A stretch of DNA of 64,000 bases from Ilyonectria destructans (taxonomy: Eukaryota > Ascomycota > Sordariomycetes > Hypocreales > Nectriaceae), in contig JAHEWK010000004.1 of assembly GCA_020740775.1 (NCBI GenBank), positions 992,001 to 1,056,000 of the forward strand, given 5' to 3'. The notes under the pieces were generated by a model that saw nothing but the letters and a program-made list of their open reading frames with translations, was not told the origin of the DNA and did not search any database. Shown here one piece after another: positions 48,995 to 61,834 of the stretch. Each line of letters opens with the position of its first letter. The first letter of the stretch is position 1. A program made the translations under genes and the position numbers.

Positions 48995-49901
48995 ATGTCC
49001 TCCGCCGCCTGCATCTTTTGCAAGATCATCAAGGGTAAGTCCACAAAAGCCACCCTCACCACCACCATGGCACCACCCACGCGCAACTTGCTTACTCGCT
49101 TCAACAGGCGAAATCCCTTGCATGAAGCTCTTTGAGAACGAAAAGGTTCTCGCCTTCCTCGATATTGGTCCTCTTAGCAAGGGTCACGCTGTATGTCACT
49201 TCAAGTTCCATTTCTTGTCCTCCGCACGTCAATTGTCAATCGTTGTCAATCGATGTTCGGTATTCTATCCACGTCCACCCACAACTTCCCCTCACCTCTC
49301 ACCTCCCCCATCAACCCACCGGGGCCAGTTTAGAAGCTGACAATTGCCTGCGTCTTCCTCTGCAGCTGGTCATTCCCAAGTTCCACGGTGCCAAGCTTGC
49401 CGACGTCCCTGATGACCAGCTCACCGACATCCTCGTAAGTCAATCGCCCCCACTCTTCCGTCCGACAGCTCCAGGAAGGTAGCATATATTGTAATGCATT
49501 GCTGAGCACTCTTGACCTCCTCGAAATAGCCTACCCTGAAAAAGCTCATCAAGGCCACCGGTGCCGTCGACTACAACATCCTCCAAAACAACGGCACCAT
49601 CGCTCACCAGCAGGTTCATCATGTAAGTTCCCTGTCTCTCGTTCGACCTTGGGACTCTGTAAGCTAACAATCATCCCAGGTTCACTTTCACATGGTAAGT
49701 GTAGAGCTACATCTCCATGCACGTCCATGTCATGGACTAACCCCCTCCCCCACCTATCCATCCCATCAACTGGCATGCTCACTATTCCCTTAGATCCCGA
49801 AGCCCAACGAGACTGAGGGCCTGGGAATTAACTGGCCCACCCAGGAGGGTGACATGGAGCAGCTCAAGACACTCTGCGAGGACATCAAGTCCCGGATCTA
49901 A
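48995..49901 (+). CDS. HNT1: HIT-family nucleoside phosphoramidase (Hint/Hnt1)
   Basis: Hydrolyses AMP-lysine and related nucleoside phosphoramidates; Hint proteins act in the cytosol and nucleus. Six exons: 48995-49034, 49108-49190, 49366-49434, 49530-49622, 49680-49694 and 49794-49901, giving 135 aa. The start MSSAACIFCKIIKG has the CxxC zinc pair typical of Hint. Then come LAFLDIGPLSKGH and LVIPKFHGAKLADVPDDQL. The catalytic HIT triad H95-V-H97-F-H99-M is split by an intron: exon 4 ends with H95 and the 15-nt exon 5 encodes only VHFHM. H97 is the predicted nucleophile by comparison with human HINT1 H112. Five introns in a 408-nt coding sequence is dense for this window. Without the micro-exon the enzyme would be dead. 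Confidence 0.93.
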
Positions 49902-50097
49902 ACAAGTTGTCTCATATGGCTGATATTCAGCCATGTATCGTTCGATAACATATATCATTTTGTCAAAATGACTTCGCCGCGATGCAACGGCCAGTAGCCT
50001 CCAGGGTCATGTCTTCGCGACTAGGCGTTCTAGTTACTGTCTAGCTCTGTGTTCGCCACCCTTCTACGTCTAAATCCAGACACCTCCCAGTGGGTGA

Positions 50098-51618
<1,521 letters not shown>

Positions 51619-53432
51619 GATTTCGATAAGTTCTTGGAGTTCCTCGGGCTGAGATAATTCGGCAGCGGGGTCTTCGTTGATCCAGAGGGAAGTAATGAAG
51701 ATAGCAGCAGCGATGGAAGCAGCTACGATAGTGGAATATAAGAAATTGGCCTCAAGCTGACAGGTTTCAGTTGAGCCTGGGGGCAGATTCCTCGTGCCAG
51801 TTCCGTAGGCTCTTCCAATAGTGGGGGTGAAAGGTATGAGCGAGGCGCGAGTGCAAGAGTGTCTGGCGTTTCGCGACTTAGAGGGTGAGTTCTTGGGCGC
51901 TTGTAGATAGTTCTCGACGGATGATGTCGCGAGAAAACTTGCAGCAGGTTGATTCCCAACTAGCGCTGAGGTTGTGAGCGGTCTTTGGCGGGGCCGGACG
52001 GAGCGGGCAGCGACAGATGGATGCGCCGGAAGTGAGCGCAAAGGCGACAGTGACGAAGTCGGACGGAGTGTATCTGAATAAGGGATTCGCCGCAGTTGGG
52101 ACTTCATAAGTGGCGGAGCGAAGACAGGGCAGGGTGAGTGCGCGCGTGAGCAGCAGTGCGAGGGCGTGGAGCTGACTGATGACGGTGATTTTCCAATACG
52201 AGACAAGTCAACGGCGGCCTCCCAAGCAGAAACACCCAATTACCGGGCCGCTGTGTTCTTCCGACGACTCAGAGATTCCCCGGAGAGATGATAAGGGGGC
52301 GGAAGAGAGAGGCAGCGGGAGGGCTGGGTAAGACGGGTTATATGGAATGAAATGAGATGCAATGCGATGGGACGAGAAGGGCATTGACGGAGCGACTGGC
52401 TACCGTTTGTGCGGGACTTGCGGCGTAGGCCCCGCGAAGCCAAGGGTGGAAGTGGCGGAAGAGCCCAGCGCAATGTGCTATTACGTCGAGCGTGCCCAGC
52501 CCCGAGAAGTACCTGCTAGCACGGAATGTACTTCGGGACAACTACGGGAAGTGTAATACGCGTATCACGGAGTGGGTTTCCGTTAGGAAGCCGGAGGAAA
52601 CGGTGAGCTTTGAAGCTGGTACCCTCGTGTATTGTCAGTGGGATTTGGGAAACATCTGTAAACGACAAAGGGGACGGAGCCTTGGGCTGTGGGTATGACG
52701 AGGGGATACCCCCAGCACGGTACCATCTACTTCGTGGTCTCAGGAACGATCGGCTTACCCTAGAGGGAGTCAACTAACATGCCACGCAAAGCCATCCGTT
52801 GCCTGAGCGCCTCGCCTGATGATGGTGTCGAATGGGTGGCTTGGAGGCATACATCTGCCCAGAAAGGCCCCCTGTTAATGATCCTTACGAAGCGGCCCAT
52901 TGTAGAGGCATATCATCTGGATGGCTGATGCTTTAATCCCCCTGATCTAAGTCAACTACAGGATCCCTGTTGAGCCATGCAAAAACAAGGACGTATGAGA
53001 CGGTTATTCTGAACATACGCATATCCTAGAAAGTAACCAATAATAATACTTTGTCACAACATACGAAAATACGACTGTGCTATTTTAATGCGCAGGCACA
53101 TGAGCGTAAGTGACGCGAGTTGGCAAGGTGAAGGTGGTCACTTCTAGGTCAAGCCTCCCCGCGAATGAGGTACACAATGTACTACCAATGGCGCACCGCC
53201 ACTTGTGCCACACTCGACCGCTGCGGGGCACTCCAGTACTACCACCACCACCACCACCACCACCGCCTTTGATTGTTTGATTGTTGACGTCTGAATCAAA
53301 ACCTCATGCAGCAAAGTCCCACACAACCACAACTCCACTCGATTGCCGGACAATCCACCATTCATCGAGAACGACAGCGTACACAAAACATCGACAACAA
53401 AGCCTTCATATACCGAATTGCCCTCTCACACA
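51619..53432. promoter_or_regulatory. Csr1 upstream frame and promoter; Dam1 promoter with (ACC)8
   Basis: The first 620 bp next to CSR1 stay open in its frame (see CSR1). From about 52250 to 53432 no gene is supported. A perfect (ACC)8 microsatellite occupies 53241-53264, about 170 bp before the DAM1 start, followed by an A/C-rich leader. The segment 52990-53100 is AT-rich. Confidence 0.5.
53241..53264. repeat. (ACC)8 microsatellite upstream of DAM1
   Basis: Eight perfect ACC units, non-coding, within the presumed promoter or leader of DAM1. Length polymorphism between strains would be expected. Confidence 0.9.
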
Positions 53433-54262
53433 ATGTCTGGCGACCGCCAGCGCTCCAACTCCCGCTCGCGCACGTCGCGTCCCACCACCCCGCTCCGGCC
53501 CTCATCGCGCTCCTCTTTTCGCGACTCGGCTCGGAGCGCCGGCGATGGCGATGCCCCATTCCCCCTGAACGCATTCGAGCCGGCCTTCGCGGAACTGTCG
53601 GACGCCATGGCCGATCTGGAAGTCAACATGATGCACTTCCAAGTCATGCACGAGAGCCTTGCCCGCTTTAGCGAGTCGTTTGCTAGCTTCCTGTATGGTC
53701 TCAACATGAATGCATTTTGCGTGGACTTTCCCGAGGTATGTATTTGGTCTACTCATGTATTATTTGTTACGCTCTGGAAAATTGCCCGCTCACACATGCA
53801 ACTAGGGACCCGTCCCGGAGTCATTCCGTCGCGAGCGGCCTCGTGAGGAACAGCGGTCGGGCCCCGCCACCACCCCATCCCGGGGAGATGATGGTGATAT
53901 GACCTTCATGTAAGATCGCTGCAAAAACCCATAGGTGCCCACCTCTCTGACTGCTCTGTAGGACTACGGACACCTCCTTCATCGAGAACCCCCCTACAAC
54001 TACCAAGGCATCGAAATTCGCTACACCAGAACCCCGCCAGTCGCGACTCCCAGCGGCTCGAGGAACTTCGTCAAGGGGCAGAGGCAACACTCGTGGCGGT
54101 CGGAGTCGGGGTAGTAGCCTTGCCAGACCTCGCGGTCGTGGGATTAGGTGAGAGAGAGAGGCACACTTGAGCACAACCAGTCCAATGAATCCAATCCACA
54201 TCCCACGCATCTACAACAGTCGAGCCCCGAGGAGTCGTGTCGAGTTCACCCCATCCGAGTAG
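53433..54262 (+). CDS. DAM1: DASH complex subunit Dam1
   Basis: Kinetochore protein; the DASH/Dam1 ring couples chromosomes to spindle microtubules and is an Aurora B target. Exons 53433-53735, 53806-53909, 53962-54147 and 54220-54262 give 211 aa. The N-terminus is Arg/Ser-rich (RQRSNSRSRTSRPTTPLRP). The conserved Dam1 core spans about residues 47-101 (FAELSDAMADLEVNMMHFQ, then SFASFLYGLNMNAFCVDFPE). The C-terminal part is basic and Gly/Arg-rich (RGRGNTRGGRSRG), as in Dam1 tails that contact microtubules. The last exon is uncertain: if its 72-nt intron (GTGAGA...CAACAG) is not removed, translation stops at 54151 with 198 aa. Spliced, the protein ends VEFTPSE. Convergent with BUD20, stop to stop 78 bp. 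Confidence 0.87.
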
Positions 54263-54340
54263 GGAGTCGGGGACTGCTGAAATTGCAGTATGCGGCCCGG
54301 GTGGATATCAACATGCCGTAGAAAGAGTCGAGCAGAGACC

Positions 54341-54843
54341 TCATGTTGCCATGTCGATATCGTCCTCCGTTCCGGTTTTAGGATTTTGCTTCACGTCAAC
54401 GTACGGTCCCAGGCCGGCGGCAGCCTCAGCCTCTTTCTGAGTATATGGCACCTCGGCGAGCTGCTTGAGTCTAGAAGAACATAGTTAGACAACCATCAAC
54501 CAACACACTAGATACACCATGCAATATACGAACCTTCGCTTGTGGGGTTTCCCTCGGCGATGCGCTACCAGTGTTGGCTCCGTATCAAACCATTTGGCGC
54601 ATTCGATGCAGTAGTTGCGGCCGAGGTCGGGGAGGTCTTCGATGGCCTTGGTGTCCTTCCACTGAGAGAGGTGCTTGGGGGAGAGGAGGTCGGACTTGAT
54701 TTGATCGACGTCCCTGTTGCAAGTCGTGTCAGTATCGTGTACGATGTGCCATGAATTGCGCCGGTCCGGAGAGCCGGTTAAGGAGAAACCAACCTGGTCT
54801 TGCGCCTCGTCTTGGTGATGGTACGTTGGGAAGTGACACCCAT
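54341..54843 (-). CDS. BUD20: Zinc-finger ribosome biogenesis factor Bud20
   Basis: Shuttling factor needed for nuclear export of pre-60S ribosomal subunits. Three exons, 54843-54794, 54713-54534 and 54470-54341, give 119 aa. The basic start MGVTSQRTITKTRRKTRDVDQI is typical of Bud20 (lysine/arginine-rich, then D-x-D-Q). A single C2H2-type finger has C52, C55, H68 and H74 (C-x2-C-x12-H-x5-H) in YCIECAKWFD...AHRRGKPHKRR. The C-terminal helix carries LKQLAEVPYTQKEAEAAAG and ends with an acidic TEDDIDMAT. The gene is short and fully accounted for by three in-frame exons. Its 3' end is 78 bp from the DAM1 stop on the other strand, so the transcripts very likely overlap. Confidence 0.93.
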
Positions 54844-57800
54844 TGCGATGATAGATCAAGCAAGAGCTTGGATGGCCACTCTGTAGTTATTTGCTGATGT
54901 TGATAGGCGTGTCCTGGGTACGTGGATGCTTCAACTGGGAGTGTATGTCTACAATCGTGAGGTTGGAGATAACCAATTTTTTTTGGTGGGGAGACAGTGC
55001 TAGAAGACAGTGCGATCAGAAAATCCAGGACGATGCGGGGATCCATGCGAGTGATAAGGTTAGCCACAGTCCAGAGCTCACGATTCTCAGCCACATCGGC
55101 GGGCAGCACACCCACAAGCGGCTCTTCATCCTGGGGTTAGGTAATTCAAGACGGTTCCTCAGCCACGGGTTCATGAGCCACATGTCACATGGGACTGGAG
55201 GTTCAGATGGGCACGCGACATGTGGCGGGTCTGGGGAAAGCCGGGACTTGTGCAAAAACAGCCATTTGTTTACAGCGGGGTGGTTGGTCGGCGGGCGAAC
55301 TCGGCCGGTAATATGTTCAACCAGGGCAACGAAGCGAAGTTCAACGGAAGGGGTCTGGGCTTAGGAGGCATATATCCGCTCATCGAGGCAGGTGGCCTGT
55401 TTCCTAGGCCAAGAGATGAAAAGGTTCGGGTGTGCGATTAGTCCTTGGCAGAAAACCCAGGCCAATAAATGGGGGGGTGTCAGTCAGCTGGAAAACGAAG
55501 TGGTTGTTGGGCTGCGATGCGGCTGAAACCGAGGAAGAGGAAGGCAAGCGAGGGCAAATGGGAAGCAGCTCGGTAATAGCAGGTAATTGCAACGGCTGCC
55601 ATTGGACAGGGCAGGGAACAGGGCGGTCTACGGCGCGGGGAGAAGGGGTGGTTCTTCTGGAGGCGAGGGACTTGGGACAGATGTCACGGCTGCGATGGAG
55701 CAAGCTTCATCTCTGTCTGGCATTGTCAAACCTTTCGCAAAACGTCACGGAAGCCAGAAAAAGCTCCAACTGGTCGGGGACCGACGGCCGGGCTCGTAAC
55801 ACCGCCATCAGCGAGCGCCACAGACGGCGACCGAAGTAAAAGCCGCTGGTCCGAGGCTTGAGCGAGGCTCTAAACACCAAGCGACAGGGTCCCCCGAAAA
55901 ATTTGTTCCAGGGCTCAAGGGCTCTGGGGATGGGGCCTGTTTGAGGAATGGAGCCGCCGGGGATGCTAAGCCACTTCTGGGATGCCATGCGGTAATTTTC
56001 CCCTCCGCTCCCCGGACCAGCCAGCGGCGGAGTGGGCCCCTGGGGCTCCTTCTCGGCTGGCGAGATGGTAAGCCAGTTGCTGTGACTTGTCCAACCCGTG
56101 ATGCCCGGGAAGGGCTGGAAAACGAGAGCCAGGGGGGTAGAGATGGGAGACGGGTCCATCGACTCCATCGTCATCCATTTGACCCTGACCTGGGTCTTGG
56201 CTGCACGGGTGGGAGAAGGCTGTTATCCGCACGTGGAGCCGTTGGGTCTCTGCCGCTGCCGCGCCTGACAGCCGAACCTCCGTCCGAGGCGTAGAGGAGG
56301 CCGACGGGAGGGAGGAAGCGTGTAAGAGAGGATCGCTCCCGCGAGGGAGCAACCGCAGAGGACCACAATGTATTCGTAGTTGAGCAGAATTCTGGAGAAC
56401 CCAGTCCCGTGTGTGGAGAGTGGAACTCGCCCAGACCACAGCGTTAGAGTTCCAGGATGGTTTGCCGTCTATTGAAAATCATCTACGTCCGTTGGTGGAG
56501 TTGGAAAGGAATCCTGTTGCCACGGGTATGGGGACGTGGATGTCGACGCGGACGGTGAACTTTTCGCGCGCATACTGAGCATTGTCAACAGCATCGTGAC
56601 CAGCATCACTCGTGGCCGGAATTGGAACCGAGCAAGACTGTGCCATTCCGAAGCCCTCACTGCTGGGGTTTTCAGAGGGCGTGTTGTGCCGCTGGTTGAT
56701 ACTGACCGCTGACCGCCCGAGCTCTCCAGCCGAACAGAAGCCGTGGCAATGCTCTCGTAACGTCGAGGTCCAAGCCGAAGGTCCGTCCTCCTCCGGTCGG
56801 TATCCGGGGCATTCTTCGGCGATGGAGGGGCAAGCTCTGACGCAAGCAGCATTTTGCCCACTCCCACTGTTCCCGCAGCAGCGTGCGCCTCCAGCAACCA
56901 GGGCCCAGACGGACCAAGGACGGGGCCGGGCGGGGCCAATCATGGAGCTCAATCGCATCTGGAATGGGGCTCTATTTTCTACTTTTTGGTGTTGCGCTCT
57001 CGGTCTGCGCGCGATTGAATCGGCGTTTCCGGCGGGCGGTCGGCCTATAGTGGTTCGTGGTTTGGGGGTTGGCTGGGCGGTGATGGTGCTGGCAGCTGCT
57101 GTTGGCATCGCTAAGTGCTCATCACGTTGACGGAGTTCATGTTCAGGACTTTGGGGTCAGGTCTGGGGAGCGACATGGGGGAATGACGATATGAGCGTGG
57201 CTGGATGGATAAGGAGGGGTGGATCGATGATGGATGGAAGGATAGAGCGCTAGAGCGCACAAGCCAAAGGAAAAAAAGGTACTTGCAGCACAGTTTCGAA
57301 CACGGCGTCCGATATCCTAGGCAATCCCAAATGTCAAGGTACTGGGGGTACCATCGTGGTCTAATGGTCGTGTGTTATCCGCGGCCTGGCTGGCAGAGTG
57401 ACATGGACAGTTGCTCCCTCGGCAGAGTGGAGGTTTTCGGTTACTGTCCATGACGAAGGGGAGCCTAAGGGATGTGCCGATTATTTTCTCACTGCTCGCC
57501 ATTGGCTGGCTGCAAGGCGCCCCGCCCCTCACTGCAGTGGTTTTTAGTGGATGCCCCGGTGGCCGGTGGACGCGCCCGCTCGAGCTGCTCCTCACCCTCT
57601 CACAGGGGGTGCCGCAGTGGTGCATTCAGTGGACCCATAGCGGGTGGATCCAGGGCTATTGGGGGGGCTTTCGGAGGCTTTGGGCGGCAAGTTGGGGGAG
57701 CAGGTGAGCGGAGGGGGGCGTGTAGGTCTGGGGCCCTTCAACCGTGGGCCATTTGGGGAACAGCGAAACATGGCAGGCAGGTACCTCACCTCACCGTGCG

Positions 57801-58055
57801 TGAAGGTAGCATCCGGACGGCTGCACACTCTCAGGCTCTTGCTCTGGCTCGGTCTCGGCTGGCGGTGCCCCGGGCCAAAAACACCTCTTCTCCTCCACCG
57901 GGCGAACACAATTCTTCCTTTCTTTTAATACCCTGCCCTCCCCTCTCATCCTCTCGAGAGCGTCTCTTCTCTTTTGTGCTTCCTCTTCCCTGTGATACCC
58001 CCCCAGACCCTCTCCCCTCAATTGGACGCCTCATACTCGTCCTCCCTCCACCACA
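54844..58055. promoter_or_regulatory. 3.2-kb gene-free region between divergent BUD20 and aconitase
   Basis: Open frames here (for example 56479-57108 minus and 57472-58173 plus) have biased GC-driven composition and no family resemblance. A 10-bp perfect inverted repeat, CATGGACAGT at 57402-57411 and its complement at 57443-57452, could form a stem with a 31-nt loop. An ATTGG (inverted CCAAT box) stands at 57501-57505. From about 57905 to 58050 the plus strand is CT-rich, the probable aconitase leader and start region. Roughly 55450-57100 is GC-rich. Confidence 0.5.
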
Positions 58056-60835
58056 ATGCTTGCCTCTCGACAGGTTATGGGCAATGTTGCCCGGAGCCGT
58101 GCCTTTGCTGGCGCTGCCTCGGGCATCCGCCGCATGGCTACTATCTCCGACAGTCCTCTGGACCGCAAGGTAAGCTTGATTTTTGATCTTCACCTAATCC
58201 GTTGCCGCTGGTTTGTGCATGTGTGCTGGCGCATGTGGGATGTGGGGGGGCTCGCCGCGAATGCTGCACGCGCTCTCTCGCTCACATGCCGCTGATGTCA
58301 CTGCTCACTGCAACTCGGCTTCTGGTACGCTCGGCAATGCCGGCAATCGTCACAATCGGTGCAAGGCCAAGCTACAGTAAACACACCTGGCATGGACTGT
58401 GGCAGCAGCATTTCACAAACCAGAAGCAGTGATTTTGAGATACCAATGGAGACTGACTCGCCCCACTATACAGGTCCGCCAGAACAACTGGGAGGATAAC
58501 AACTTCATCAACTACAAGAAGATGTCCGAGAACATCGACATCGTCCGCGCTCGTCTCAACCGACCCCTGACCTACGCCGAGAAGATTCTCTACTCTCACT
58601 TGGATGATCCTCATGGCCAGGAGATCGAGCGTGGTACCTCCTACCTCAAGCTCCGACCTGATCGTGTTGCTTGCCAGGATGCCACCGCCCAGATGGCCAT
58701 CCTCCAGTTCATGTCCGCTGGCATGGAGTCCGTCGCCAACCCCAGTACCGTTCACTGCGATCATTTGATTGAGGCTCAGTCTGGTGGCGCCCAGGATCTT
58801 GCCCGTGCTATCGACATCAACTCTGAGGTCTACAACTTCCTGGCCACTGCTTGTGCCAAGTACAACATTGGTTTCTGGCGCCCCGGCTCCGGTATCATCC
58901 ACCAGATTCTCCTCGAGAACTATGCTTTCCCCGGTGGTCTCCTCATTGGCACCGACTCTCACACCCCCAACGGTGGTGGTCTCGGTATGGCCGCTATCGG
59001 TGTCGGAGGTGCTGATGCCGTCGATGTCATGGCCAACCTTCCCTGGGAACTTAAGGCCCCCAAGGTCATCGGTATCAAGCTGACTGGTCAGCTCAGCGGC
59101 TGGGCCGCCCCCAAGGGTATGTGACACCAATGCCTACTAGATCGACTATTGTACTAACATATCTCCCTAGACATTATCCTCAAGGTCGCTGATATCCTGA
59201 CTGTCAAGGGTGGCACTGGCGCCATCGTTGAGTACTTCGGTGAGGGCGTGGACGGTATCTCAGCCACAGGCATGGGAACTATCTGTAACATGCGCGTGCT
59301 CCCCGGACCCTCTGGTTGATGCAGAATTGATGCTAACGATGTGCAGGGGTGCTGAAATTGGTGCCACCACCTCGGTGTTCCCCTTCAACGATCGCATGTA
59401 CGACTACCTCGCGGCCACCAAGCGAACCGAGATCGGTGACTTCGCCCGCACCTACGCGCACGGTCTCCGACCCGACGAGGGTGCCGAGTATGATCAGTAC
59501 ATCGAGATCAACATGTCGGAGCTCGAGCCCTACATCAACGGTCCCTTCACCCCTGACCTGGGCACCCCCATCTCCAAGTTCAGCCAGGCCGTCAAGGACA
59601 ACAAATGGCCCGAGGAGCTCAAGGTCTCTCTGATCGGCTCCTGCACCAACTCCTCGTACGAGGATATGTCCCGTGCCGCCTCTATTGCCCGTGATGCCCT
59701 CAACCACGGTATCAAGTCCAAGGCTGCCTTTGTTGTGTCTCCCGGTTCCGAGCAGATTCGCGCCACCATTGCCCGCGATGGCCAGCTCCAGACCTTCGAG
59801 GAGTTCGGTGGCATTGTCGTTGCCAACGCCTGTGGTCCCTGCATCGGCCAGTGGGATCGTCGTGATGTCCCTAAGGGCACTCCCAACTCCATCATCTCCT
59901 CCTTCAACCGAAACTTCACTGGCCGAAATGACGGTAACCCCGCCACACACTCTTTCGTTGCCTCTCCTGATATGGTCGTTGCCATGGCTGTCGCTGGCTC
60001 TCTTCACTTCAACCCCTTGACCGACACCCTCAAGGACAAGGACGGCAACGACTTCAAGCTCGCTGCCCCTACCGGCGATGGTCTTCCCCAGCTTGGATAC
60101 GACCCCGGTAACGACACCTACCAGGCTCCTCCTAAAGACCGCGCCACCGTCCAGGTCGATGTCGCCCCCACCTCCGACCGTCTCCAGCTCCTCTCCCCCT
60201 TCAACGCCTGGGACGGCAAGGACGCTCTTGACCTCCCCATCCTCATCAAGGCTAAGGGCAAGACCACCACTGATCACATCTCTATGGCTGGTCCCTGGCT
60301 CAAGTACCGTGGCCATCTCGACAACATCTCCAACAACATGTTGATCGGTGCCATCAACGAGGCCAACGAGGAGGCCAACAACATCCAGAACTACTCCAAC
60401 GGCGAGTGGGGTGCTGTCCCTGCTGTCGCCCGTGACTACAAGGCCAAGGGCATCCGATGGGTCGTTGTTGGTGACTGGAACTACGGTGAGGGTTCTTCCC
60501 GAGAGCATGCTGCACTCGAGCCCCGTCACCTTGGCGGTCTGGCAATCATCACCCGATCCTTCGCCCGTATCCACGAGACCAACTTGAAGAAGCAGGGCAT
60601 GCTGCCCCTGACCTTTACCGACCCTGCCGACTACGAGAAGATCAAGCCTGAGGACCGCATTGATCTCCCTTGCACCGAGCTCGAGGTTGGCAAGCCCTTC
60701 ATCATGACCGTCCACCCCAAGGAGGGTGCGGCTTTCGAGGTGCCCCTGTCGCACACCTTCAACGGCCCTCAGATTGAGTGGTTCAAGAACGGTAGCGCTC
60801 TGAACACCATGGCCAAGAACGGCAAGAAGAACTAA
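58056..60835 (+). CDS. ACO1: Mitochondrial aconitate hydratase
   Basis: Fe-S enzyme that isomerises citrate to isocitrate in the mitochondrial TCA cycle. Four exons, 58056-58169, 58474-59116, 59171-59291 and 59347-60835, give 788 aa. The presequence [19 protein letters not shown] is typical of mitochondrial targeting. The core shows [35 protein letters not shown], and the cluster cysteines in [12 protein letters not shown] and [10 protein letters not shown]. The swivel domain has [19 protein letters not shown] with the conserved substrate-binding Ser and Arg. The third intron has a GC rather than GT donor (AT|GCGCGT...GTGCAG|GG, 59292-59346); any GT donor nearby breaks the frame. The long first intron (58170-58473, 304 nt) is unusual for this window and may hold regulatory sequence. 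The gene is not in the same transcription unit as KGD2. Confidence 0.97.
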
Positions 60836-61834
60836 ATATGGGAAGCAATGGATCGAGATGAGGAATGAATCGGGTTACAATGGCGTATAAGAGGGGACCT
60901 ACATGAAGGACAGTGTTGGTTACACACTGCCGTTTGTCCCATGTTTTACTTTTTCCACTTGTAGGAACGGGAGGAGCATATAGTTTTATAGGTTGTACAA
61001 AATCAAACAGTTCAAATATTTTGCTGGCGCCCTTTATATGTGAAGTGGGCTCTTGATAAAAGCAAGGCCGCCTAGGTGAGCGGACAACCATCTCGTGATA
61101 TTTCTGACCATTTAAACCTTGAATTGTGATGCCTGAGGCTGTGAATAATAATATAAATTAGGATTAGCCGTTATGGTTGAGGGTATAACTTAGGGCTTGG
61201 TACTCGGATTGGGACTCAGCATGTTCAATATGAACTTCGTAATCTGATTGCTGGCGATAGCTAGCGAGAATCGGTGTACATGGGGAGGCAGTGAACAAGG
61301 TTTAGTGTCTTCTCCATAAGGCTGAGTGCTGCACGGGTTGCATGTGCCCTCCTTGTGATACCGTGCTTGTTTTGCTTCCTCGGCATATGCTCCTTGCTAC
61401 GTAACAATTGATCAATTGGCATTGCCGGGTTGGTCATCAAGATCATCCTTGCGGATGCGGGAGACTGAGTCGGCGGATCGAGCATCGGGCGCGCCGCCGC
61501 CGTTAGTCATCAAGTGTGGCGTTGCGTGTGGCACTAACTTTCTCCTTAGTGCTAAATTAAGTCACATGGCGATAAGGCCAACAGGTCCTACCACGGCCCA
61601 AGTTATCTGTCCAGTTTCCGCCTGTTCATCCCGCCATTGCATTACTCCAACTTTTGGGCCTTGCTGCTTGTAGAACCGAGGGGAACGGGCTGAAGTGCAG
61701 TCCCTAGACGCGAGGCTCGGAGCGATCGACTCCATCGACCAACGACACCCCGTTCGATACCGACAACCTCCTGTCGCGTGCGCCAATCTCCACCGAACGT
61801 CCCGGCCGCTCCGCGCCGTGAGAATCGCATCGAC
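60836..61834. promoter_or_regulatory. Aconitase 3' flank and Rbd2 promoter; no gene seen
   Basis: 1.0 kb. The first 300 bp are AT-rich, with TATATG and AATAATAATATAAATTA near 61145, consistent with a 3' UTR and terminator. From about 61440 composition returns to GC-rich. No recognised open frame or repeat. Confidence 0.5.

Noticed and set aside
56479..57108. 209-codon minus-strand frame upstream of aconitase
   Set aside because: Low-complexity Ala/Pro/Arg composition with overlapping frames on both strands and no family match that I can name.
57350..57440. tRNA-like A-box (TGGTCTAATGG)
   Set aside because: No B box (GGTTCGANNCC) and no acceptor stem follow at the right distance.
57472..58173. 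233-codon plus frame running into the aconitase start
   Set aside because: It overlaps the aconitase presequence in another frame and covers the CT-rich leader; composition is that of an untranslated leader.
59296..59346. Conventional GT-AG version of the third aconitase intron
   Set aside because: Using the GT at 59296 leaves GGG TGC TGA in frame, a stop, and loses the conserved aconitase sequence.
59333..60754. 473-codon open frame antisense to aconitase
   Set aside because: It mirrors strongly biased codons of the sense gene (third-position C gives long antisense frames), and the protein is repetitive Val/Gly/Glu with no domain.
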